The notes: generated by a model not told the origin, from the letters alone. A stretch of 28,707 nucleotides of DNA from Hydnum rufescens UP504 (GCA_014904985.1 MU128949.1:65501-94207), one strand, 5' to 3'; shown: positions 1-8,662, counted from the first letter of the stretch. Numbers and translations are program-made.

Positions 1-30
1 AATTGTTATAAGTGTGTTATATCCCATATA

Positions 31-911
31 CAGTCTTCCACCGGTCCTTGCATCACACTGGACCTTGCATCAAGGCTTCATATCTCTACTGATTTTGGTT
101 GGTTTGCCTTGATTCTTTTTTCAAACAACTCACCTAGTTGTAAATAATTCATGAAAAAAGTTTGGTGTAAAACTGATGAGCCAATGTGGAGGAATGGGGC
201 AATTATACAAGTTTTATACAGCTATTTTAACAAATCCACTGGCCATCCATCCCTTATGCAGTCTCCAACCTCCGGTTGACCTCCAAGAGTTATAGGATCT
301 CCAAAGCAAGGCCCTTGGCTACAGTTTTTATTATTGATGCTATGAATTTTGATTTGAACTGATGGAAGAAAATCCTGGAGAAGTAGGGTGTCCAGATTTT
401 TCCCACAAATTACATCCATTTTTTCCCCCACCCTTTGCTTTTTAAATGCTGGATCATGGTCAGATACAATCTCAAGCACAAAAACCTGAACTAGAATCAA
501 CAGAATGTGACAAACAAAATAAAATTTTACCAGTCACCAGTGCATTGGAAAATATGGATATATGAGTGGCTTCAGACCAACCTAGTGGCTCCCAGCCTGT
601 GATAGGGTCATGGGAGTCATCACTGACTCAGATTCATCATTGGGCAAGAGAAAGGTGACTGGAAGGGGACAGTTAGTCATGATTCAAATACATATGCATG
701 TTTGATGCAAGGTCCGGGGTGTCCCGAAATCACCCCTTCTGCCCATTTCTTGAGTCTCTCACACACAACAGCTCAGTTTTGCATGAAATATTAACCAGTT
801 TATCTTAAGACTATCTACTGCACAGCAGAGTGTTTAAAAACAAAATATTTGTGGGTTGTTGGCTACAGCAGCAAAACTTTGACTTCTGATGCAAGGACTG
901 GTGGAAGACTG
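31..911. mobile_element. Tc1/mariner-like non-autonomous element (MITE)
   Basis: The ends are 25-bp terminal inverted repeats that start CAGTCTTCCACC and match with a single mismatch (31-55 against 887-911). Both ends are flanked by TA (29-30 and 912-913). Termini starting CAGT with a TA duplication are typical of Tc1/mariner elements. A second, subterminal inverted repeat, GGACCTTGCATCAA at 60-73 and its exact complement at 702-715, lies inside. I see no transposase reading frame in the 881 bp; the best ORF is a 92-residue minus-strand frame with no recognisable motif. The element is therefore non-autonomous or a deletion derivative. Assignment to Tc1/mariner is inferred from the termini only. 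Confidence 0.6.
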
Positions 912-913
912 TA

Positions 914-1330
914 CTGAGCATGTGAAGAACAGATCAAAACTGAACTCTACAGAATGATATTACTATCAGAATCAACACCCATCAGTAAAAAACGAATTTC
1001 TCTATCAGTTTACACCAGATCTTCTCGGAATCACCGCGCCCAGAAAGCTGTGAAAAATCCGCATCTAATGATACCAAGAACGTCTATTATGGATGCAAAC
1101 TGCTGTTTCTGCATCGAATCCCATCCCATGCACTTGTCCCCATTATCAACCACCAACAGAACACCTTAACCATTGGACTATGCTCAAATTAATCTCCAAA
1201 ACCTGGAGATATCCTTTCATTTCACCTCCAGAATGCTCCACATGGTCAGTGACCACATGCTCCAAGCATTCCACATGCTCAGCAAATTGGTGACATCACC
1301 CCTCCTCATGATTCCTTTTGTTCTCTTTAT
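914..1330. other. AT-rich spacer without a supported gene
   Basis: Three short overlapping plus-strand frames occur here (66-77 residues). They have no recognisable domain, no splice signals joining them and no consistent codon bias. I see no RNA gene or repeat. The stretch leads into the promoter-like segment downstream. Confidence 0.5.
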
Positions 1331-1333
1331 GAA

Positions 1334-1464
1334 TGACTCAGCTATGACCGCATTATTACATCATCTTGTTATTTTTCTTTTGTTCTCACCTATGACTCAC
1401 ATATGACTCACCCATGGGGGAGTCATATTTCTTAAACACAGCCACCTTCAGAAAGGTATAAAAG
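1334..1464 (+). promoter_or_regulatory. Promoter with clustered TGACTCA sites and TATA box
   Basis: Three exact TGACTCA motifs (1334-1340, 1393-1399, 1404-1410) and one inverted near-match (GAGTCA at 1420-1425) lie within 95 bp. TATAAAAG follows at 1457-1464. TGACTCA is the consensus bound by Gcn4/AP-1 type bZIP factors. A start site about 25-35 bp beyond the TATA box would fall near 1485-1500, in a C/A-rich stretch. Another TGACTCA occurs at 624-630 inside the upstream transposon. The motifs are directly visible; binding by a Gcn4-like factor and activity as a promoter are inference. Confidence 0.5.
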
Positions 1465-1865
1465 CTGGTAGATTTCCTGTACCCCCACACAATCATCTCC
1501 TCTGGAAATCATTACTGTCAACCACTGTCAACTTTTCTGCTTGCCTCTAAAGAACAGTCTATCTATAAGCCATCTGGAGCTAAGTCATCTTCAAGGTTGT
1601 TGAGACAAAGCCACTGGTAGCCCTCTACGCGAATCACTAAAGCAAAGGATAGTTGCAGGACCTAAGGTTAGAGTTGCTAGACATCCAAGGAAAAGTAAGC
1701 ATAACGAAATACGTATCAGGTTTTGAAGAAAGAAGAAAGAAACATACTAACAAGACTAACCAAGCACTGACCAGTCTATAACCCACAGATATCCGCATTT
1801 TGACCAGGAGAACGTAAACAAGAATACACAAATATCAGTAAACAGACCAACACAACACAAACGAC

Positions 1866-2080
1866 GTATAAGCCTTTCCACAAGCATCCCAGATGTATAA
1901 GCCTTTCTATAAGCATCCCACATGACGTATAAGCCTTTCTACAAGCATCACAGATGTATAAGCCTTTCTATAAGCATCCCACATGATGTATAAGCCTTTC
2001 TACAAGCATCACAGACATACAAGCCTTTCTATAAGCATCCCACATGATGTATAAGCCTTCCTACAAGCATCCCAAATGAT
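1866..2080 (+). repeat. Tandem repeat, seven 29/32-bp units
   Basis: Seven consecutive copies begin GTATAAGCCTTTC (first copy 1866-1894). Lengths are 29, 32, 29, 32, 29, 32 and 32 bp, so two alternating subtypes form a 61-bp higher-order unit. Subtype one reads CTACAAGCATCACAG after the common start. Subtype two reads CTATAAGCATCCCACATGA. The last copies are more diverged. The array lies inside the putative transcript downstream of the TATA box. Confidence 0.9.
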
Positions 2081-2296
2081 ATATCATTGACTACAGCTAG
2101 TCCATATCCCTTCCTATTCTCCACTGAACACCATACACGTCTTACAGAGTGTGATCAACCATTGAAGCAAACCAGCCCAACGAATAACAACAGAAATACA
2201 GTCTCCCATCTACACACTGGCTGAACCAGATTTTGATTTGACAGTCATCGGAGCTCCCAACCCTTCTTCTATACCGCACCCCAGTAGCTACACCCA

Positions 2297-2330
2297 CACA
2301 AAAAGAGCAGCGAAAGCTGCTCTTTTTGTG
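2297..2330 (+). repeat. Hairpin H1 in intron-like segment
   Basis: A perfect 15-bp inverted repeat (arm CACAAAAAGAGCAGC, 2297-2311 and 2316-2330) encloses a GAAA tetraloop. A TACTAAT branch-like motif and a CTAG acceptor ending at 2372 follow. The matching donor is unclear; GTAGCT near 2283 is the closest candidate. Confidence 0.75.
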
Positions 2331-2499
2331 CTGCTTTGGATACTTGTACTAATATATTTTTTATTACTCTAGATTGTGGCCACAATGAAAACCCACAAAA
2401 TGAACAAGGGCCCAAATGGCAACACACCAAAGGGTGATGCAACAAATGGCAATTCACCAGATGAGAACCGAATGTGCCCAATGAGTGGCCCTATATACA

Positions 2500-2643
2500 G
2501 TGAGTCCCCCCTGGTATTTATTTTCCTTAGCTACATAGTGCAAGAAGAGCAGCCTCTGGCTGCTCTTCTTGGGTGCATGGGTGAGCCCCACTGGGCAAGC
2601 CTAGTGTATATAATACTAATAAATAAATAATCCTAATGGCTAG
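2500..2643 (+). other. Putative intron containing hairpin H2
   Basis: The donor is GTGAGT at 2500. A perfect 14-bp stem (2541-2554 with 2558-2571, core GAGCAGC/GCTGCTC) has a 3-nt loop. A TACTAAT motif follows near 2614, and a CTAATGGCTAG acceptor ends at 2643. Downstream of the acceptor is a GC-rich palindromic run (GGGGCCCC twice, 2642-2661 region). The acceptor choice is less certain than in the later copies. Confidence 0.4.
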
Positions 2644-2783
2644 GGGCCCCAGGGGCCCCTGGGCTGCTTGACTGGCCCCCTTGACTGAATTGCAGGGGCC
2701 CCCTGGGTCTGATATCTAGTTAGAGCATATAAATGCAACCTTTGAAGTATCTAGTTAGATACCAATAATTGGCTGACCAGGCT

Positions 2784-2815
2784 GCCAAAAGAGCAACACC
2801 AGCTGCTCTTTTGGC
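2784..2815 (+). repeat. Hairpin H3 in intron-like segment
   Basis: A perfect 12-bp stem (arm GCCAAAAGAGCA, 2784-2795 with 2804-2815) has an 8-nt loop. A long T/C tract, TACTAAT at 2840-2846 and a CTAG acceptor ending at 2861 follow. The donor is not obvious; GTATCT at 2747 is possible. Confidence 0.7.
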
Positions 2816-2982
2816 ATTACCTTCTTTTTTTTTCTTCTTTACTAATGTACTATTATTCTAGGTACCTCCACTGCACAATACCCTGCCTAACGACATGATC
2901 CGAGAGCCCAGCCCCCAACACATGCAATATACATGATGACGGACACCACACACCCACTCCGGCAGGTGTGTGGTAATCCCTG

Positions 2983-3089
2983 GTGAGTTTTCATTACAAC
3001 ATATACAACAGCACCAAAAGAGCCACAGTAGCTGCTCTTTTGGTGCTGCTGCTGGCTTTTTTTTACTAAAATATTATTCATCATCCTAG
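2983..3089 (+). other. Putative 107-bp intron containing hairpin H4
   Basis: The donor is TG|GTGAGT at 2983. A perfect 14-bp stem (arm AGCACCAAAAGAGC, 3010-3023 with 3034-3047) is followed by a T tract, an ACTAAA motif and the acceptor CATCCTAG at 3089. Just before the donor, the exon contains its own inverted repeat, CACACACC...GGTGTGTG (about 2946-2972). Confidence 0.6.
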
Positions 3090-3231
3090 GTTCCCTCCCC
3101 CTACATGAAACCCCACACAATGAGAGAACAGCAGAGGCCTACAACAAAATCGGGATGCACAGCCACCAACAATCCCACACAAGAACCCAGCCCCCAATCA
3201 CCCACAATCTATGCAACGAGGGTAATACATG

Positions 3232-3343
3232 GTGAGTTTCACACTGCAACATGTATAGGTGTGCCCAAAGAGCAGCAGTAGCTGCTCTTTGGGTGCTGCT
3301 TCTATTTTTTTTTAAAAGACCAATGTATTATTCATTATTCCAG
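3232..3343 (+). other. Putative 112-bp intron containing hairpin H5
   Basis: The donor is TG|GTGAGT at 3232. A perfect 13-bp stem (arm CCCAAAGAGCAGC, 3264-3276 with 3281-3293) has an AGTA loop. A T9 tract, a CCAATG element and the acceptor TTATTCCAG at 3343 follow. It has the same order and spacing of parts as the H4 intron. Confidence 0.6.
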
Positions 3344-3510
3344 GTATCCTGGATGCGCAAAACCCCACCCAACAGAACACAGCTGATGGACATGTGCAGC
3401 CACCCACAACCCGATATGAACACCCCCATCAAAGCCCACATGAACACCACCCAAGAAGCCTGAAGTTATGGTGCCACACACCCACTGCAGCAGGTGTGTG
3501 GTAATATCTT

Positions 3511-3634
3511 GTAAGTTTCTTGTTATAAGATGTACAACCACACCAGAAGAGCAGCAACTGCTGCTCTTCTGGCACTGCTTCTGTTTTTTTATTAACTAAC
3601 ATATTATTCGACATTGTCCCTGCACTAAGACCTA
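3511..3634 (+). other. Putative intron containing hairpin H6
   Basis: The donor is GTAAGT at 3511. A perfect 13-bp stem (arm CCAGAAGAGCAGC, 3543-3555 with 3560-3572) has an AACT loop. A T-rich tract, CTAAC and the acceptor CCTAG at 3634 follow (CTAAG at 3629 is an alternative). The exon upstream again ends with CACACACC...GGTGTGTG (about 3475-3501), as before the H4 intron. Confidence 0.55.
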
Positions 3635-3640
3635 GGCCTA

Positions 3641-4019
3641 AGATGAAATCTGGATGCGCACAGCCACCAATGACTCCAGCCCCTGATCATCCACAATCTA
3701 TGCAACAGGGGCAAAAGGGGCAAAGCATAATAGACTACTGTATATAATGATAGTAATAATCATAATAAGTAAATAATCTGATGAGTGTCAGAGACAAGTA
3801 TGAGCACATGATTTCCAAATTAGGAAATCCCAACATCTGAGGTTGAATGGGCAACTGCGGCAACCTGTTTCGAGTTCAATTTTAGCAACTGCCCAGTGGC
3901 ACAGGTGGTCCGGAGGCATTTTTGTTATTATATAATCCAGGCTTTGCCTGGTTCTAGTGACATTGCCTGATGTGGCAGCCAAGACCACTATAGATAGACC
4001 TTAAAAGTAGCCTGGACAT
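3641..4019. other. Repeat-derived spacer
   Basis: No gene is supported. The stretch 3653-3715 resembles the exon of the hairpin unit (GGATGC-CACAGCCACCAA, then CACAATCTATGCAACAGGGG), so it looks like a last decayed exon. An AT-rich tail at 3738-3776 (TATATAATGATAGTAATAA) resembles one at 2608-2632. A palindrome, CCAGGCTTTGCCTGG, sits at about 3935-3949. Confidence 0.45.
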
Positions 4020-4023
4020 AGGA

Positions 4024-4105
4024 GCTGTGATAGCTTAGTTGGTAACTCACTCTGTGCTATGTTGTCTTGAGGTCAAGTGTTCAATTTGCAGTGTGTACTG
4101 TTCTT
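4024..4105 (+). repeat. Decayed tRNA-like sequence, possible SINE head
   Basis: TAGCTTAGTTGG at about 4031-4042 fits the tRNA A box (TRGYNNARNNGG). About 40 bp downstream, GAGGTCAAGTGTTCAATTTG resembles a T-arm with a decayed B box. The spacing is right for a tRNA. The D stem and T stem do not pair well, so this is not a functional tRNA. A tRNA-derived SINE or an old tRNA pseudogene are both possible. It sits next to the truncation point of the retroelement. Confidence 0.4.
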
Positions 4106-4167
4106 TTGAATACTTGCAACTCAGCATTTAGCAGAGCTGCCTGTGAGTTACTGGCAGTGATATATTA

Positions 4168-6699
4168 TCAACTTACCACTATGATGTGAGAATTTCTCTG
4201 GCAAGTTGCCATGGATGATATATCCTTAGTAACTGACTCTTGTGGATAGCTGGCCACTGTACTGGTGAAGACATTGTGGAATTCGTGGTATTCCAGGGGG
4301 AGTTGTTGTGCAAGGTCTTGGTGTTCCTCAATGGGGATTGATTCAGGTAACATGGAGATGGAGGGAGTGTCGCAAACTACTGATGCAGTCCATGTGTGGC
4401 TTGGGTTGGTGACAATGCATGCAAAGAGTGTCACACTGTCCTTGCTAGCTGCTTGGATGAAGTCTTCTGCCTTGTAGACTTTTATTGTGACACTGTGAGC
4501 TGGAGGGCTCATGGTTGTCAGTTCCAGGGTCAAGGCAGTTGTCACAATGACATCGATGCTTAATGGCATCATTACAAGTTCCAAGTGGTGCGCCATGTGC
4601 TCAATTCACATTTCGGCCCACAAGATTTGTGGATTGACTTGTCACAACCAGGGGAGTCCCAGTACAACTGGAGTTGAGGAGTGGAGTTGCAATTCGACGA
4701 ACTTGATACTTTGTTGTGATGAGTTTGCGAAGGTGACTGGGAGTGTAACTATACACTCAAGGTTGTTCACGATTGATCTGTTGAATAATTGCAAGGGGTG
4801 TGGTGTTGCCAATTGATGACAATATGGTGTGGCATGTGAGTTCTGGACTCATGACATGTCAATGAAGTTCTCTGAGGTGCTGCAATCAACAAGTGCCAAG
4901 ATGGGACTATCTGAGAGGAGGGCCATCATGATGAATGACAATGGGGAGAGGGAAGAGATGGTAGCTCTTAGATGAGCAGTCCCATCAGAGGGGGATGATG
5001 ATGAGATCTCAGTGATGTGAGGTTCCTCTGATGTACTGGGGCCTCCTGAGAAGGTGAACGTAGTGCGAGCTACTGGGGTGCACGACATTGCTGTTGCTGT
5101 TGTGCTGCTGGTGCTGGGGGTTGTCACAGTGGGTGTCATGGAGGTTCATGGTGCATTGTGACAACTGGGGCAACTATCTACTGCGTGGTCGCTATTCCCA
5201 CAGTATGCACAGAGTTTTTTGCGTTTTCGTCATTCCTTTTCCTCTTCAGTGAGCATGCCGTTAGACCTGTGAACTTTCAGGTCATGTGGGGGGTTTGTTG
5301 AGGATGAAGGGGATGTTGAGGATGAGGGGTTTGCAGTGCAAGGTTGTGTGCTGCAATCTGAGGCTCTTGTGGCTTTGAGTTCCTCTTGGTGTTCCCAATA
5401 CCAGCCATCAAATCTTAGCACAGCTTGGTACATGCCTTGGAGTTTTGCAGGTTTTCCATCTCATGAGATGTCATCTTGGAGACAGTTCAGTAGGCCTTGG
5501 TAGAACTGTGAGTGGTGTGCATCATCATTCCACCTGGTGAGGCTCACTACTTCCTTGAATTGGCTGATGTAGCAAAGGACACAGTGGTTGTCATTCATCT
5601 TGAGCATGCATAGTTTTTGCTCTTGAGTTGCAACTTCGTCTGGGTCTCTGAAGTACATGTGGAGCTCTTCCTCAAAGAGCATCCAGCTGGAGAGTGTGGG
5701 GGATTCCTCCATCTCCATGATGAGGTGTTGGAACCATTGCCTTGCCATATCCATGAGATATGATCTGGCCCAGATGATATGCGCACTTTCTAGCATGAAT
5801 CATGATGGTTGCAATTGGAATGCCATTTTGCAATGTGCAAGGAATCCATAAAGTTTAAAGGGGTCATGCCCCAAGAACATCTCTGGCTCTTTGATTTTGG
5901 GTTCACAAAGTGCATGTCCCAAGGGCATGGAGGGGTGGGCGATTGTCACTGGTTCACAATATCATGGGGTGGTGGGAAGGTGTTCGAGTCTGGCTCCTGT
6001 GTGTGCCACTCAATGATCCACACCTGGAGTTGGGGCTCTGAAGGCAGAGCCCAGGTGCAGGGGGGTGGAGTGTGCATCCTCAAACATTGTGCATTGTGGA
6101 GTTGGTTGCACGATGTTGCTAGGTGGTGCATATGTGACTGAATTGCCTTGCAGCATATTGTCAAGGTTTTGAGGTGGGAACTCATCATTTTCCTTGGGGT
6201 GGGTTTGGGGCTCGAAGTGGGTGCTTCGAGTGTCAAGGGTGCGCAGTGCAAATTGTGAGCTGCATGCCATGGGTGAGACTACTTGTCTCAGTCATGTGTT
6301 TGCATCAAGGGTGGGCAACCGCGAATTGTGGTGTGCAACTTCATTTCGCAGTTCTCAATTTTCATTCATGAGTTCTTTGAGGTGAGCATTCATCTGGGTG
6401 TTGGTATGTGCCATTTCTGCTTGTATCTGTGTGCTGCATGCTAGGTCTGCCTGCATTTGTTGCAGCATGTGCAGGAGCATTGTCTCAGTGCTCGAAGTTG
6501 ACATGGTGCTGGGAGGGTTTCCCATGTGTGGGCCTTGCATCAAGTTGGGTGGTGTTTGTATCATGGGATATGTTGTCTGCAGGGTGATTGGCACCTCAAG
6601 GACGATTGGAGAGGAGAGGCCAGTGGTGGATTCAACAGTGGCTGTGTCATCACGGTAGTTGTCGGCAACCAGTTGTGGATTTCATTGAGTGGAGGGCAT
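4168..6699 (-). pseudogene. Truncated Ty3/gypsy gag-protease polyprotein
   Basis: A single minus-strand frame runs from an ATG at 6699 to 4168 (844 codons). In order it shows a Q/M-rich N-terminal segment, a retrotransposon Gag core (about 5950-5460), a Ser/Pro-rich linker, a CX2CX4HX4C zinc knuckle (about 5212-5168), a retropepsin-like segment near 4870 (LVDCSTSENFID, with DCS where the family has D-S/T-G), an LGLPWL block (about 4665-4645) and the YHEFHNVF block that precedes reverse transcriptase. The frame is broken by TGA at 6682, 6355, 6292, 6010, 5962, 5800, 5461, 5230, 5146, 4849, 4642 and 4606, and ends with TGA at 4168. I see no TAA or TAG. No RT catalytic core, RNase H or integrase remains. 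The ATG is 42 bp inside the LTR edge. The element is dead. Confidence 0.85.
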
Positions 6700-6741
6700 A
6701 TTGAGTCTTTCAAGGGAGTCAGTTATTTAGATCAAGAATAC

Positions 6742-7194
6742 TGTTAAGGGTTGTACTCAAGACAAGAGGTACAATTATGTAATTGAGTCGAATACAAGGA
6801 AAAGCCCTTAAGGCGATTGATGAAAGAGTTGTGAAGCAAGAATTACATAAGGTCATGGGGATGAGTATGTACAAGGAAGACCAGCTTCTTGAGAGTTAAT
6901 ATGTGAGATTTAGGAGTGAGAGTCACAAGCAATAACTGAGATCACAAAAGGGAATTCAATTGGTTGACAACATATTCTCGATCTTCTCAAGAGTGAGTGT
7001 ACATCAAGTAACTACTTATACTTCTAGAGATCAAAAGGGTTTATGAATAAAGGGATGTTGAATAAAGGAGGGATGTCTATAATAGGGAATACTGAAAGAG
7101 GAAGGCACAATGGTGGCAAGGGGAAAGGTCACATGATGATGCAATAGGCTTGGTTATTCACACATAAGCGAGGTTATGAGTATGACTCATAACA
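6742..7194 (-). mobile_element. LTR of the gypsy element (5' LTR on minus strand)
   Basis: The segment begins TGTTAAGGG and ends TCATAACA, so it has the TG...CA ends and a 5-bp terminal inverted repeat (TGTTA/TAACA) expected of an LTR. It lies immediately upstream of the gag start on the minus strand. Within it, AAGTATAAGTAG (minus strand, about 7010-7025) could serve as a TATA-like element. At the outer edge is a palindrome, GTTATGAGT-atg-ACTCATAAC (about 7174-7194), which includes TGACTCA. No second LTR is present because the element is truncated on its 3' side. The exact edges rest on the TG/CA signature only. Confidence 0.55.
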
Positions 7195-7226
7195 GACTTC
7201 TGATGCAAGGAACAAATGGATGACTG
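7195..7226. mobile_element. Terminus of a second Tc1-like element
   Basis: This sequence matches the right end of the 31-911 element. GACTTCTGATGCAAGGA is identical to 882-898, and the end is GGATGACTG followed by TA, against GGAAGACTG followed by TA. The middle of the terminus has diverged. The remainder of the copy is replaced on its left by the LTR, so the retroelement seems to have inserted into, or next to, this element. Confidence 0.5.
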
Positions 7227-7228
7227 TA

Positions 7229-8315
7229 GTCCCAATGGATATGTACCCAGTGGAATAATGGAAGTGATTCAGATTCAGAGCAGGGGGCAGCATGTTGCCA
7301 CCTCCACACAAATTATTTATCCTTTTGAAGTAGGTAGACAAGAACACCAGAAGACCAGAAGTGTTAATTCAGTAGTATCTGGATTAAGCTTAGTATGACA
7401 AAGTATCCCCAGTGGGGGTTCTGGACTAGGCTTTAGTCCATTAGAACTCTCAATTCAGGGTCAAACTGTCTCATGAGTTATAGTGGAAGGAGACAGGAGA
7501 GTCAGACTCCGTTGCAACTCAACTTTCTTGGGGTTAGCCATGAGGTAGTTAGCAGAAGTGTGTTGACAGTGAGATCACACAGTGCTGAGTCTGAAGTGTA
7601 CTGTTTCAGTACACTGTGGGCGGCAGCCTGAATGAAGGTCAAGAAAAAGATACATTCCTGGGCATTCCCATGGCTAGCTATCTGAGTCAATTACATAAAC
7701 AAGGACGAAGCTAACTACAACCGGGGCAGCACCAAACTCCAGTGGAGAAGCTTTCCACCAGGTTGGCTTGAGAAGGAGGAAAGGAGAAAAAAGTAAAGGA
7801 GAAAAGGGGGATACATTGCATGTACATAGGCAGTAATGATACTAAGGCCGGATGCCCACCGGACTTATACACCACTAACAAGAAGCAACAGAGTCCTTGA
7901 GTAGAATACTGTACTAGCAATAAAGAAGTAATAAAGAACTGTATGCCAAGTTTAATGAGTTTACAGCATGGCCTGAGATTGCAATTTCCCACAGGAATGT
8001 TGTTGTGTGATAAAAGAACCTCAGTGCAGGGTACAATTGTGGAGGTACAAACCAGTGAGGTATGTACATGAAATACCTACATTATATATAGTAAAAGGAG
8101 GGCGGCCCTAGAGTGGACCGGTCGTGCGGAGAGGGGTAGAGACACGAGGGGTGAGCGGCACGTGACAACGTACGCCGTAGTCAATAACCACCCATTTCAA
8201 CATGTTGACACCATATCCTTCTAGGTATTGGTCACACTGCTCCAGAGTGAGTCAATTGATCATGCGAACAGACGTGAGAACCGTGAGATTATGCTGAAAG
8301 GGGATTGCATCAGTG
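7229..8315. other. Spacer without a supported gene
   Basis: Only short frames occur (60-93 residues) with no recognisable motif and no splice support. From about 8100 the base composition changes to CpG-rich (CGGCC, ACCGGTCG, GTACGCCG), marking the edge of the gene island. Confidence 0.5.
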
Positions 8316-8319
8316 GTTA

Positions 8320-8625
8320 TACGTGATATCCGATAGTACAAACAAACAGCTCCTGGGTAGGGTCAGTGCCATCATTGAACAGCACCAGTGCAAATGGGGA
8401 GATTTGGCCGTCATTGTTCTGGGCATTGATCAGCTGTAGTGACATGATGAGAAGAAGGTAGATATTTAATTGATTCAGGACTAACCTTGGCGAGCTTGAC
8501 ATCTATACGTTGAAGTCGTTGTCGCACAGTTATTCACCCCCTGCTGGATGTGGGTTACCTCCTGCTACATATTGTTGAGCAGCTGCTGCACAGGGGCAAA
8601 CCAGGCAGGAGCGATAGCTTCGCAC
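8320..8625 (-). pseudogene. Fragment of an Agaricomycete-type coiled-coil hypothetical gene
   Basis: On the minus strand the text reads APAWFAPVQQLLNNM, then TGA-free but TAG-interrupted QEVTHIQQGVN, a possible intron starting GTTAGT, and then NAQNNDGQISPFALVLFNDG. A Q-rich coiled-coil followed by a block of this type recalls a lineage-expanded family of small basidiomycete proteins (some annotated Mug135-like). An internal TAG and the lack of a clear start suggest a relic. Recognition is from memory of the pattern only, so the call is weak. Confidence 0.3.
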
Positions 8626-8662
8626 AATATTAATACGAGATGTGAGTTAGAAAGTGTGCTCT

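Larger units (their letters stand above)
1490..3640 (+). other. Putative multi-intron transcription unit, probably non-coding
   Basis: Downstream of the TATA box the plus strand shows a series of convincing splice signals. Donors are GTGAGT at 2500, 2983 and 3232 and GTAAGT at 3511. Acceptors preceded by pyrimidine tracts and TACTAAT/CTAAC branch-like motifs end at 2372, 2861, 3089, 3343 and about 3634. Apparent exons are 2862-2982, 3090-3231 and 3344-3510. They share related sequence blocks, so exon and intron seem to have been duplicated together. The exons 3090-3231 and 3344-3510 can be read through in one frame, but the frame ends in TAA just before the next donor. The upstream exon has stops in all useful frames. 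I therefore read this as a non-coding transcript or a decayed gene. No protein family is recognised. Confidence 0.4.

Noticed and set aside
1866..2080. Regular repeats considered as a CRISPR array
   Set aside because: Units are directly abutting with no unique spacers, alternate in length, and the genome is eukaryotic.
2297..3572. Hairpins followed by T runs considered as bacterial-type terminators
   Set aside because: The window is fungal, the T runs are polypyrimidine tracts before AG acceptors, and six in series within 1.3 kb make no sense as terminators.
4031..4105. Functional tRNA gene
   Set aside because: A box is good but D and T stems do not pair and the B box is degraded.
4265..6658. 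Plus-strand frames over the gypsy element
   Set aside because: The gag, zinc-knuckle and protease signals are all on the minus strand.
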